Assembly: GCA_963784675.1 (NCBI GenBank)
Contig: CAWASE010000012.1
Coordinates: 127,325 to 191,324 of the forward strand
Length of the DNA stretch: 64,000 bases
Direction: 5' to 3'
Origin: SCTD01 sp963784675
GTDB lineage: Bacteria > Actinomycetota > Actinomycetes > Mycobacteriales > SCTD01
Shown here: in pieces, positions 36,815 to 45,358 of the stretch
Numbering within the stretch: position 1 is the first letter of the stretch
How the letters are laid out: every line of letters begins with the position of its first letter
Notes under the pieces: model-generated
What the model was told of the DNA's origin: nothing
The model's input: the letters and a program-made list of their open reading frames with translations, nothing else
The model's database searches: none
Made by a program: the position numbers and the translations under genes

Positions 36815-37596
36815 CCGACCTGGGGATGCCCTCCGTGCGTCCCGAGGTTGCGCCGGACTTCGCCCGCGACTGGATCGAGTTCGTCGACCCGGCCGACAGC
36901 GAGAACCTGGTGCGGGCCGACCTGACCTGGCTGCTGTCGTCCTGGACGTGCATCTACGGGCGCGGCTGCCAGGGGGTCGTCGAGGGCCGTCCTGACGACG
37001 GCTGCTGCAGCCACGGGGCGTTCTACGCCGACGACGACGACCGTGCGCGCGTGGAAGGCTTTGCCGCCGCGCTCACGCCGCAGTACTGGCAGTTCGCCTC
37101 CGTGGCAGCCGAGCTCGGCGTCTCGCAGGACGACGAGCTGGAGGGCGAGCCGGCGGTGCGCACGCGCACCGTCGACGGGGCGTGCCTGTTCCTGAACCGG
37201 CCCGGCTTCTCCGGCGGAGCCGGGTGCGCGCTGCACGCGCTCGCCGACCGCACCGGCCGCCACCCGCTGCAGACCAAGCCCGACGTCTGCTGGCAGCTGC
37301 CCGTGCGTCGCGAGTCCGAGCGCGTCGACCGCGCCGACGAGGTGTCGATCGTCGTCACCTCGATCGGCGAGTTCGACCGCCGCGGCTGGGGTCCGGGCGG
37401 CGCAGACCTGCACTGGTGGTGCTCGTCCTCACCCGACGCCCACGTGGGGACCGAGCCGCTGTACCTGTCCTACGGGCCCGAGCTCGCCGCGCTGCTCGGT
37501 CCGCTGGCCTACGCCGAGCTGGTGCAGCAGTGCGAGCAGCGCCTCGCCGGCCGCGGGAACGCCCACCCGGCGGCCGGTCAGACCTCGAGCTTGTAG
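36811..37596 (+). CDS. conserved actinobacterial protein of Rv0495c type, cysteine-rich
   Basis: The 261-residue protein resembles Rv0495c, conserved near senX3-regX3. It has a cysteine cluster early on: Cys47, Cys53 and a Cys65-Cys66 pair followed by His68, then Cys125, Cys139 and Cys160. The pattern resembles zinc/iron-chelating YkgJ-like proteins. GTG 36811-36813 overlaps the phosphatase stop (GTGA), so the two are translationally coupled here. Its 3' end overlaps the convergent regX3 gene by 19 bases. Biochemical function is unknown. Confidence 0.85.
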   Translation: MTDLGMPSVRPEVAPDFARDWIEFVDPADSENLVRADLTWLLSSWTCIYGRGCQGVVEGRPDDGCCSHGAFYADDDDRARVEGFAAALTPQYWQFASVAAELGVSQDDELEGEPAVRTRTVDGACLFLNRPGFSGGAGCALHALADRTGRHPLQTKPDVCWQLPVRRESERVDRADEVSIVVTSIGEFDRRGWGPGGADLHWWCSSSPDAHVGTEPLYLSYGPELAALLGPLAYAELVQQCEQRLAGRGNAHPAAGQTSSL

Positions 37597-38258
37597 CCGA
37601 GCCCGCGCACCGTCACCAGGTAGCGGGGGGTGCCCGGGTCGGGTTCGATCTTGGAGCGCAGCCGCTTGACGTGCACGTCCAGCGTCTTGGTGTCGCCCAC
37701 GTAGTCGGCCCCCCAGATGCGGTCGATGAGCTGTCCGCGCGTGAGCACCCGGCCGGCGTTGCGCAGCAGCAGCTCGAGCAGCTCGAACTCCTTGAGCGGC
37801 ATCGGGACGGTGACGCCGTCGACGGTGACCACGTGCCGCTCGACGTCCATGCGCACCGGACCGGACTCCAGGGCGGACGCGGCCGGTTCGTCGGGCTCGG
37901 CGCCGCGACGCAGGACCGCCCGCACGCGGGCCACCAGCTCGCGCGAGCTGAAGGGCTTGGTGACGTAGTCGTCGGCGCCCAGCTCGAGCCCCACGACCTT
38001 GTCGATCTCGCTGTCACGGGCGGTCAGCATGATGACCGGGACGGACGACCTCGCCCGCAGCGCCCGGCACACCTCGGTGCCGGACAGGCCAGGCAGCATC
38101 AGGTCCAGCAGCACGATGTCCGCTCCGCCGCGGTCGAACTCGGCGAGCCCGTCGGGGCCGGTGGCCGCGACGACGACCTCGAACCCCTCCTGGCGCAGCA
38201 GGTAGGAGAGCGGGTCGGAGATCGACTCCTCGTCCTCGACGACCAGCACGCGGGTCAC
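37578..38258 (-). CDS. regX3: two-component response regulator RegX3
   Basis: A 226-residue OmpR-type regulator: receiver domain (1-115) with acidic pocket Glu9-Asp10, phosphoacceptor Asp52 and Lys101, then a winged-helix DNA-binding domain (about 130-226) with RNAGRVLTRGQLIDRIWG and DVHVKRLRSKIE. RegX3 activates phosphate-starvation genes in mycobacteria and is PhoP in Streptomyces. The start overlaps the senX3 stop by four bases. Candidate RegX3 repeats lie between senX3 and phoU. Confidence 0.95.
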   Translation of the reverse strand: MTRVLVVEDEESISDPLSYLLRQEGFEVVVAATGPDGLAEFDRGGADIVLLDLMLPGLSGTEVCRALRARSSVPVIMLTARDSEIDKVVGLELGADDYVTKPFSSRELVARVRAVLRRGAEPDEPAASALESGPVRMDVERHVVTVDGVTVPMPLKEFELLELLLRNAGRVLTRGQLIDRIWGADYVGDTKTLDVHVKRLRSKIEPDPGTPRYLVTVRGLGYKLEV

Positions 38259-39451
38259 GCAGTCTCCCCCTCGGGACTCTGCCCCGGGACCGCGATCTGC
38301 GGGACGGGGTCGGGCAGGTGCGCCGCGGACGGCGGCAGGCGCAGCGTGAACGTCGAGCCGGAGCCCTCGACGCTCCAGACGTTCACCTCGCCACCATGGT
38401 TGGTCGCGACGTGCTTGACGATCGCCAGCCCCAGGCCGGTGCCGCCGGTCGCCCGCGACCGGGCCGGGTCGGCGCGGTAGAAGCGTTCGAAGACCCGCTC
38501 CAGGTCCTTGTCGGCGATCCCCATCCCCTGGTCGGTCACCGAGATCTCGACCGCGTCGTCGCCGCGACGCACCGCGACGGCCACCCGGGTCCGCTCCGGG
38601 CTGTAGTGCACGGCGTTCTCGATGAGGTTGCCGACCGCGGTGACGAGCTGGGTCTCGCTGCCGTCCACGGTGAGCAGCCGCTCGCCGCCCCGGACGATCT
38701 CGATGCCCCGCGAGGACGCGGCGGTGCGGGCCCGGTCCACCGCCTCGGCGACGACCTGGTCGACCGAGACGACCGTCGCGTCGGGCAGCGGGTCGGCGCC
38801 CTGCAGCCGGGACAGGTCGATGAGCTCCTGCACCAGCCGGCCCAACCGGCCCGCCTCGTGCTGGACGCGCCCGGCGAAACGCCGCACCGCGTCGGGGTCC
38901 TCGCTGGCGTCCTGCAGGGCCTCGGCCAGCAGCGCCATCGCACCGACCGGCGTCTTGAGCTCATGGCTGACGTTCGCGACGAAGTCGCGCCGGACCGCCT
39001 CGACGCGACGCGCCTCGGTGACGTCCTCGACCAGCAGCGCGACGTGGCCGGCGTCGCCCACCGGTGCGAGCCGGGCCCGCACCGCCTCCGGTACCCGTCC
39101 GAGCCGCGACACGGCCGGCTCGACCTGCAGCTCGCGGGCCTGCGAGGTGCGTCGGACGTCGCGCACCAGCCGGCGCAGCTCGGCGACCACGAGGCGGTCG
39201 CCGCGGACGACGCCGAGCTCGATCGCCGAGCGGTTGGACAGCACGACGTTGTCGCTCTCGTCGACGACGGCGATCGCGGCCGGCAGGGCGTCGATCACCT
39301 GGACCGAGGACGGGGCGGTGACCGGCGACGGCGTCGGCGCGGCGTCGGGCGGCTGCGTGCCGGTGCGCCCGAGCCGTCGGCCGACGACGAGCCCGAGCAG
39401 CAGCGCCAGCACGCCCACCACAGCGGCGAGGAGCACGCCGGACCCGGTCAC
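38255..39451 (-). CDS. senX3: sensor histidine kinase SenX3
   Basis: The 398-residue protein has one N-terminal membrane helix (about 5-24), a PAS-like domain (about 47-140), a dimerisation/phosphoacceptor domain with His163 in ANVSHELKTP, and an HATPase domain with N-box NLIENAVHYS, G1 DQGMGI and G2 GTGLGL. SenX3 phosphorylates RegX3 when phosphate is limiting and is held back by the Pst-PhoU system. It is divergent from phoU, as in mycobacteria and Streptomyces. Confidence 0.95.
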   Translation of the reverse strand: MTGSGVLLAAVVGVLALLLGLVVGRRLGRTGTQPPDAAPTPSPVTAPSSVQVIDALPAAIAVVDESDNVVLSNRSAIELGVVRGDRLVVAELRRLVRDVRRTSQARELQVEPAVSRLGRVPEAVRARLAPVGDAGHVALLVEDVTEARRVEAVRRDFVANVSHELKTPVGAMALLAEALQDASEDPDAVRRFAGRVQHEAGRLGRLVQELIDLSRLQGADPLPDATVVSVDQVVAEAVDRARTAASSRGIEIVRGGERLLTVDGSETQLVTAVGNLIENAVHYSPERTRVAVAVRRGDDAVEISVTDQGMGIADKDLERVFERFYRADPARSRATGGTGLGLAIVKHVATNHGGEVNVWSVEGSGSTFTLRLPPSAAHLPDPVPQIAVPGQSPEGETA

Positions 39452-39500
39452 GCCGCTGATGCTAGGGGCGGGAGCACGGCGTCCGGAGCAGGCGGACGAT

Positions 39501-39533
39501 GTTCACCTCGCAGACCGCGACGGTTCACGCGGG
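39501..39533 (+). promoter_or_regulatory. candidate PHO box (RegX3/PhoP direct repeats) between senX3 and phoU
   Basis: GTTCACC at 39501 and GTTCACG at 39523 are spaced by 22 bases, exactly two 11-base repeat units. The actinobacterial PHO box consists of GTTCACC-like units every 11 bases, so units 1 and 3 match well while the middle unit (AGACCGC) is poor. It lies 40-70 bases upstream of phoU and about 50 bases upstream of senX3. Confidence 0.65.
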
Positions 39534-39571
39534 CCGCCCGCGAAAGGTGCGTCGGCCCCTATCCTGGCGGT

Positions 39572-40225
39572 ATGCGCGACATCTACCACGACGAGCTCGA
39601 TGCCATCTCCACGAGCCTGGTGGAGATGACGAACCTGGTCGGCTCTGCGATGAGCCGCGCCACGACCGCGCTGCTCGACGCCGACCTCACCCTGGCCGAG
39701 AAGGTCATCAGCAACGACGAAGCCGTCGATGCTCGCTATCGCGACATCGAGCAGCGCGCCTTCGACCTGATGGCCCGGCAGCAGCCGGTGGCCAGCGACC
39801 TGCGCATCCTGGTCACCTCGCTGCGGATGGTGGCCGATCTCGAGCGCATGGGCGACAACGCCGCGCACGTCGCGAAGATCGCTCGTCGGCGTTATCCGGC
39901 GTCGGCCGTGCCGGCAGCGCTGAGGTCGACCATCCTGGAGATGGGCCACGCCGCGGAGGAGATCGTCGCCAAGGCGGGCAGCGTCATCGCCGGCCGCGAC
40001 CTGGTCATGGCGGCGGCGCTGGAGAAGGACGACGACGTCATGGACGAGCTGCACCGCACGCTGTTCCGTCGGATCCTGGACGACGACTGGTCCGAGGGCG
40101 TCGAGGCGGCGATCGACCTGACGCTGTGCGGCCGTCACTACGAACGCTTCGCCGACCATGCGGTCTCGGTGGCGCGACGGGTCATCTACCTGGTCACCGG
40201 CGAGAACGTCACCCAGCAGGGCTGA
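39572..40225 (+). CDS. phoU: phosphate signalling regulator PhoU
   Basis: A 217-residue all-helical protein made of two repeated three-helix bundles, each with the metal-binding pattern E/D-x3-D (DLERMGDNAAHVAKIARR and HYERFADHAVSVARRV). PhoU couples the Pst phosphate transporter to SenX3 and restrains the kinase when phosphate is plentiful. ATG 39572 gives the normal start MRDIYHDELD. A candidate PHO box lies directly upstream. Confidence 0.95.
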   Translation: MRDIYHDELDAISTSLVEMTNLVGSAMSRATTALLDADLTLAEKVISNDEAVDARYRDIEQRAFDLMARQQPVASDLRILVTSLRMVADLERMGDNAAHVAKIARRRYPASAVPAALRSTILEMGHAAEEIVAKAGSVIAGRDLVMAAALEKDDDVMDELHRTLFRRILDDDWSEGVEAAIDLTLCGRHYERFADHAVSVARRVIYLVTGENVTQQG

Positions 40226-40237
40226 GCCGCTGCGCCC

Positions 40238-40909
40238 TCAGCCGCGCTGGACGTTCTCCGGGCCCTTGCCGACGTAGGCGTCGACGAACCGCTGCAACGG
40301 CACCTGCTCGACGCTGCCGCACTGCAGCCGGCGGCCCCACGCCGTCGCCGCCACAGGGGTCGGCAGGCTCGCCCGCTCGGCCACGATGATGTCGCCCGGG
40401 TGGTCGGCCGCCAACGTCTCGAGCGCGGCAGCCTCGACCCCCGGCTGGTGCCAGAGCACGATGTAGCCGTGCTCCATGGAGTGCACGAGCAGCCCGTCGG
40501 CGGGCACGCTGGAGCCGGCGTAGACCCCGGCTCGGGCGGCGGAGGGCAGATGCTGGCCGCCGGCGGGCGGGTTCACGCCGTAGCCGGGGCTGGACACGTG
40601 CCCGTCGCCTGAGCCCTTCGGGTCGGCCTGCTCGTCGACGGTGCACGAGCCGGCCGTCAGCGCCTGCGTCAGCGAGGCGTCCTTGCGTCGCTCGGTGACC
40701 ACGAACGCCGCGACGGCGACCAGAGCCCCGACCACCAGCAGCGCCCCGACGGTCAACCGGGTCCGGCGCTGCGACGCCGCTGCCCGCTCGGCAGCGACCA
40801 GGTCGTCCCGCTTGTGCTGGGCCGCCTCGGCGGCGTGCGGCGAGCGCGGCGGCGCCTTGCGCACGGGCGGGGGCGGGGCGGCGGAGCGCTTCTGCTTCTT
40901 CTTGGCCAT
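40238..40909 (-). CDS. DUF3105 membrane-anchored protein
   Basis: The 223-residue protein has a basic, Pro-rich cytoplasmic tail, a single membrane helix (about 52-70) and an extracellular DUF3105 domain. Typical motifs are GHV...YGVNPPAGGQH (His/Asn/Pro-rich), VHSMEHGYIVLWHQP and a terminal WGRRL. The conserved histidines suggest a metal site, but no activity is known. It converges with phoU 12 bases away. Confidence 0.9.
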   Translation of the reverse strand: MAKKKQKRSAAPPPPVRKAPPRSPHAAEAAQHKRDDLVAAERAAASQRRTRLTVGALLVVGALVAVAAFVVTERRKDASLTQALTAGSCTVDEQADPKGSGDGHVSSPGYGVNPPAGGQHLPSAARAGVYAGSSVPADGLLVHSMEHGYIVLWHQPGVEAAALETLAADHPGDIIVAERASLPTPVAATAWGRRLQCGSVEQVPLQRFVDAYVGKGPENVQRG

Positions 40910-40936
40910 CAGCGGCTCAACGGGCCAGGCACGCGC

Positions 40937-41680
40937 CTAGTGCCCCTGCGCCGCGACGGCTGCGGCTGCAGCGGCTGCAGCGGCGGGGTCCAGGTAGGCG
41001 CCGCCGGGGACGGTGGGGCGCATGTCGTCGTCGAGGTCGTAGCGGAGCGGCTGGCCGGTGGGGATGTTCAGGCCGATGACCGCCTCGCGCGAGAGCCCGT
41101 CCAGATGCATGACCAGCGCGCGCAGCGAGTTGCCGTGGGCAGCGACGAGCACCGTCTCGCCGGCGCGCAGGTCCGGCACGATCGCGTCGTACCAGTACGG
41201 CAGCATCCGGTCGACGACGTCGGCCAGGCACTCGGTGCGCGGCAGCAGGTCGGTGGTCAGCGCGGCGTAGCGCGGGTCGGCCGACACGTCCCACTCGTTC
41301 GACGGCTCGATCGGCGGCGGCGGGGTGTCGTAGGAGCGCCGCCACTGCTGGAACTGCTCGGCGCCGTACTGCTCGCGGACCTGCGTCTTGTCCTTGCCCT
41401 GCAGGTCGCCGTAGTGCCGCTCGTTCAGCCGCCAGTGCCGACGCACCGGGAGCCAGCTGCGGTCGCACTCGTCGAGCGCGAGGTTCGACGTCCGGATCGC
41501 GCGGGTGAGCAGCGAGGTGTGCACCACCGTCGGCAGCAGCCCCGCGGCGGCCAGCAGGCGGCCGCCGGCGCGGGCCTGCTCCTCACCCTTGCTCGTCAGC
41601 GGGACGTCGACCCAGCCGGTGAACAGGTTCTTCGCGTTCCACTCGCTCTCGCCGTGGCGGAGCAGCACGAGGGTGGCCAT
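40937..41680 (-). CDS. gpmA: 2,3-bisphosphoglycerate-dependent phosphoglycerate mutase
   Basis: A 247-residue glycolytic enzyme interconverting 3- and 2-phosphoglycerate. The phosphohistidine is His9 in LLRHGESEWN. The second catalytic His lies in VAAHGNSLRAL, and ERHYGDLQGKDK is family-specific. ATG 41678-41680 gives MATLVLLRHG, although the frame is open further upstream. It corresponds to gpm1 (Rv0489), which precedes senX3-regX3 in mycobacteria. The C-terminus ends in a run of nine alanines, an unusual low-complexity tail. Confidence 0.96.
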   Translation of the reverse strand: MATLVLLRHGESEWNAKNLFTGWVDVPLTSKGEEQARAGGRLLAAAGLLPTVVHTSLLTRAIRTSNLALDECDRSWLPVRRHWRLNERHYGDLQGKDKTQVREQYGAEQFQQWRRSYDTPPPPIEPSNEWDVSADPRYAALTTDLLPRTECLADVVDRMLPYWYDAIVPDLRAGETVLVAAHGNSLRALVMHLDGLSREAVIGLNIPTGQPLRYDLDDDMRPTVPGGAYLDPAAAAAAAAAVAAQGH

Positions 41681-41858
41681 GGGCTGCAGTCTCGCGCACA
41701 TGCGTGCGCGTCCCGTCCCCGACCCTGCTGCGGCCGGGCCGAGTGACGTTGCGCACCCCCTCCGGCTCGGGCGCACGGGTGCCCGCGCGACCGCCGCCGT
41801 TCTGTCACATTGAGAGGGCGCCGCGGTGTCGCCCGACCCGCTCTCCCGGAGGTTTCTC

Positions 41859-44540
41859 GTGCGTCGTTCCGCTCCCGCCCTGCTGGGTCTCACCCTGCTG
41901 GTGTCCGCCGCGGCCTTCGCCGGCGCCGCCGTGGCCTCGACGCCCGGCTCGTCAGCACTGACCGTGCCGCGCACCGGCAGCGTGCAGGCCGCCTGGTCCG
42001 GCAGCGTCAGCGCGGGAGTCGGCCTGGACGGCTGCTCGGCGCAGGTCGGCTCGGCCGACCACCACACGCTCACGCTCAGCGTGCCGGCCGGGCTCTACGA
42101 CAGCTCCGAGGCCAAGCTCACCGTCACGATCGACGCCAAGGCCGACAACGACCTGGACCTGCTCATCACTGACCCGTCCGGGACCGCCGTCGCCAGCGGA
42201 GCCACCAGCGGCGGTGACGAGACCGCCGTCGTCGCCAACCCCGGGCCCGGGGACTACGACGTCACCGTCTGCGACAGCAGCGTCGCGCCGGACGACTACA
42301 CCGCCGAGGCCGTGATCGAGTCCGCCGCCAAGGCCAAGGCCGGCGCCGCCCCGGCCGGCGCCGCGAAGAACGTGATCGCCGACCAGCAGCTGACCTTCAC
42401 CCCGGCCACCGTCGTCGACCCGGTGCTGTTCGGGGGTGAGCCGGGGATCAACGTCGATCCGGCCGACCCGAAGCGCTACTTCGTCGACTGGCCGATCGGC
42501 GCCAACCAGACCGGGGTGCTCTACCGCAGCAACGACGGTGGCGTCTCCTTCCAGAAGCGGTACGCCGCCGCGACCGACCTCGCCACGGCCGGCGCCGCGT
42601 GCCAGGGCCGACAGGTGCCGATCTGCCCCGCGGGCGGAGGCGGAGACACCGACGTCCACCTGAACCCGACCACCGGTTCGATGTACTTCTCCTCGCAGGT
42701 CTCGCTGGCCAACGAGGCGATCGGCACCTCGCTGGACCACGGCACGACCTTCCCGGCGAGCATGGTCGACACCGCGATCGCCAAGACCCACAGCGGCGTC
42801 GACCGGCAGTGGGTGAGCTCGTTCAAGGGCAGCAAGGACGTCTACCTCAGCTACCACGTGCCGCTCGTCGGCCAGTACGTCCACCACAGTGCGGACGACG
42901 GCGCCCTCGGCAGCTGGGACGAGCCCGGCGTGCCCCAGATCGTCGGCGTGACGCAGAGCGGTTCGCAGGTCGCCGACAACGGCCCGGGGCTGCACGGCGA
43001 CCAGGCCGACGGCAAGAACGGCAAGCGCCGGGCGCTGTACATCGGCTACCTCGGAACGACGCTCGTGCCGGGAGGCGTCGGTGGCTTCAACGTCGGCGTC
43101 TCCACCGACGGCGCGAAGACCTTCGTCAGCCACCAGGTGCCCGGCAGCGAGAACGCCCGCAACTTCACCGTGCTCAACCTCGACAAGCAGGGCAACCTCT
43201 ACGCCACCTGGACCGACTCGGTCGACCAGATCACCTACCTGTCGACCAGCAAGGCCGACGCCGGCACGAACGTCACGGCCCCCGGTTCGCAGTGGAGCTC
43301 GCGGGTGCCCGTCTCCGGCGGCACGCTGAACGTCACCATCTTCCCGAACGTGACGGCGGGCGACCCCGGCCGAGCCGCCGTCGGCTTCTACGGCACCTCC
43401 GCCGACGCCACGACACCCGACGCCGTCCAGACCGGTCAGGGCGGGTGGTTCCCCTACGTGTCGACGTCGACGGACGCCCTGTGCCAGTGGGACGCGAAGC
43501 CGTGTGCGGCACCGACCTTCCACCAGTCGCGCATCGCCGAACGCCCCAACCAGGACGACAACATCTGCACCGCCGGCACGACCTGCCTGGCGACGATGGG
43601 CAACCGCAACCTGGCCGACTACTTCGACGTCACGCTCGACGACCACGGCTATCTCGGCTTCGTGTGGAGCGACGGGAACAACGCCACCAAGCAGCCCTAC
43701 GTCAAGGTGGCCCGGCAGATCGGCGGGCCGTCGCTGTTCGCCGCCCAGCCCGCCGCCCGCGGTGCCGTCCGCGCGAACGGTGCTCCGGACCCCACGGGCG
43801 ACGCGATCTATCCCTTCGCCGGGGCCCTCGTCGACACCGCGCCGAACCACCCGACGCTGGACCTCACCGGCACGACCGTGGCGCTCAAGGACGCGAGCAC
43901 GCTGCGGGTCCGGATGCGGCTCGCCCAGGCCACCGGGCTCGGTGCCGGCGTCCCGTCGACCGACCCGACGGCCGACGGCACGTCGCTGGTCGACCAGGCC
44001 CGCTACGTCACCCGCTTCGAGCTCGGCGGCAACGCCTACTACGTCGAGGCGACCGTGCCGGCCGGCGGCGAACCGTCGTTCGGCGCGGGCACGGTCGACG
44101 ACGCGCAGATCATCAGCAACCCGGGCGCCACCCGCAACGGCTACGCCAACAGCTACGTCCCGCAGACCGACGCCACCGGCTCGGTCGAGGCAGGCGCGCT
44201 GGTCATCGACGTGCCGGTCGCCGACCTCGGCGGCGTCAAGGCGGGCAGCCGGCTGGTCAGCGTCGGCTCCTACACGATCCTGTCGAGCGCGCTCGCCGAC
44301 ACCACCAAGCAGCTGCTCATGCTGCCGCTGGTGGTCGACAGCACGCCGACGTTCTCCACCACGCTGACGGCCGCCGCCGCCGTCCCGCCGACCGGCACTG
44401 CGGCACCGGTGGCGGCTCCGGGCGCCGCAGCGCCCGGCACGACCGGCCCGCTCGCCGCCACCGGGCTGCCGCTCGGGCTGGCCGCCGCCGGGCTGCTGCT
44501 GCTCGTGGGCGCCGGCCTCGCTCGGCGCCGCAGCGCCTGA
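41859..44540 (+). CDS. large secreted beta-propeller-like protein with LAATG sorting signal
   Basis: The 893-residue protein begins at GTG 41859-41861 behind CGGAGGT, giving a standard signal peptide (MRRSAPALLGLTLLVSAAAF...). A pre-peptidase C-terminal-like domain (about 45-155, with DNDLDLLITDPSGT and GDYDVTVC) precedes a sialidase/BNR-like propeller (about 180-610, with VLYRSNDGGVSF and VGVSTDGAKTFV). A beta-rich domain follows. LAATG at 865-869 then precedes a hydrophobic helix and RRRSA. LAxTG is the preferred site of class E sortases in actinomycetes. The substrate is unknown. A GTG at 41826 would add 11 residues but lacks a ribosome site. Confidence 0.85.
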   Translation: MRRSAPALLGLTLLVSAAAFAGAAVASTPGSSALTVPRTGSVQAAWSGSVSAGVGLDGCSAQVGSADHHTLTLSVPAGLYDSSEAKLTVTIDAKADNDLDLLITDPSGTAVASGATSGGDETAVVANPGPGDYDVTVCDSSVAPDDYTAEAVIESAAKAKAGAAPAGAAKNVIADQQLTFTPATVVDPVLFGGEPGINVDPADPKRYFVDWPIGANQTGVLYRSNDGGVSFQKRYAAATDLATAGAACQGRQVPICPAGGGGDTDVHLNPTTGSMYFSSQVSLANEAIGTSLDHGTTFPASMVDTAIAKTHSGVDRQWVSSFKGSKDVYLSYHVPLVGQYVHHSADDGALGSWDEPGVPQIVGVTQSGSQVADNGPGLHGDQADGKNGKRRALYIGYLGTTLVPGGVGGFNVGVSTDGAKTFVSHQVPGSENARNFTVLNLDKQGNLYATWTDSVDQITYLSTSKADAGTNVTAPGSQWSSRVPVSGGTLNVTIFPNVTAGDPGRAAVGFYGTSADATTPDAVQTGQGGWFPYVSTSTDALCQWDAKPCAAPTFHQSRIAERPNQDDNICTAGTTCLATMGNRNLADYFDVTLDDHGYLGFVWSDGNNATKQPYVKVARQIGGPSLFAAQPAARGAVRANGAPDPTGDAIYPFAGALVDTAPNHPTLDLTGTTVALKDASTLRVRMRLAQATGLGAGVPSTDPTADGTSLVDQARYVTRFELGGNAYYVEATVPAGGEPSFGAGTVDDAQIISNPGATRNGYANSYVPQTDATGSVEAGALVIDVPVADLGGVKAGSRLVSVGSYTILSSALADTTKQLLMLPLVVDSTPTFSTTLTAAAAVPPTGTAAPVAAPGAAAPGTTGPLAATGLPLGLAAAGLLLLVGAGLARRRSA

Positions 44541-44577
44541 GGCCGCGCGGGCTCGGGCTGCCGTCCGGGGAGCGTCC

Positions 44578-45303
44578 TCAGCGCAGCGTGCGGGCGAACA
44601 GCGCGCGCAGCGCGACGAAGTGCCGCTCCGCCGTCTCGTGCTGGTACATCGGGGTGTCGGCCATGACGTAGCCGTGCGGCGCGCCGGCGTAGACGTCGTT
44701 GGTGGCCGTCAGGCCGGCGTCGGCCAGGGCCACGCCCAGGGCCGCGACGGCCTCCGGTGGCATCGAGGCGTCGTGGTCGGCGTGGCCGAAGACGAACTCC
44801 GCGTGCGCCGACCCCAGGCCCAGGTGCGGGCTGTCAGGGGTGGGCGTCACCAGGCCACCGCCGTGGAAGCCGCCGACGGCTGCGACGCCGGCGTCCAGAC
44901 AGCCGGCCCGTATCGACAGCCGCGCTCCCATGCAGTAACCGGTCACCCCGACGGGGCCGTCGACGACGCCGGGCAGCGCGCGCAGGGTGGCGAGGTAGAC
45001 GGGCAGGTCCTCCTCGGCCTTGTCGGCGGTCAGCGCCATCACCCGCGGCATCACCAGGCCCATGACGCGCTCACGCTCACCGGGCGCTGTCAGGTCGTCG
45101 GTCGGCAGCAGGTCCGCCGCCGTCCCCTCGCGCCAGAACATGTTCGGCGCCAGCACGACGTAGCCCCAGGAGGCGATCCGATCGGCGACCTGCTGGAGCT
45201 GCGGCCGCAGCCCGATCGCGTCCATGCACAGCAGCACCCCCGGACCGGACGTCCCGGCGACGAGCGCCTCCGCAGTCCCGCCCGGCATCGCGATGTCCAG
45301 CAC
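44578..45303 (-). CDS. dienelactone hydrolase family protein
   Basis: A 241-residue alpha/beta hydrolase with the cysteine nucleophile in GYCMGA (the family usually has GYCMGG), an acid in FGHADHDA and a final His in APHGY, giving the Cys-Asp-His triad. VLLCMDAIGLRPQ near the N-terminus matches the family's substrate loop. It converges with the LAATG protein gene. The natural substrate is unknown. Confidence 0.92.
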   Translation of the reverse strand: MLDIAMPGGTAEALVAGTSGPGVLLCMDAIGLRPQLQQVADRIASWGYVVLAPNMFWREGTAADLLPTDDLTAPGERERVMGLVMPRVMALTADKAEEDLPVYLATLRALPGVVDGPVGVTGYCMGARLSIRAGCLDAGVAAVGGFHGGGLVTPTPDSPHLGLGSAHAEFVFGHADHDASMPPEAVAALGVALADAGLTATNDVYAGAPHGYVMADTPMYQHETAERHFVALRALFARTLR

Positions 45304-45358
45304 ACGAGGACTCTAGGGCGCGGCCCCTGGGGGGCGGAGCCGGGGGAACGCGGCGGGG

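Noticed and set aside
41696..41858. A BldN promoter for the LAATG protein gene based on CGTTGC and CGTTCT in its upstream region.
   Set aside because: Neither has a CGTnAC-like hexamer at the 16-base distance.
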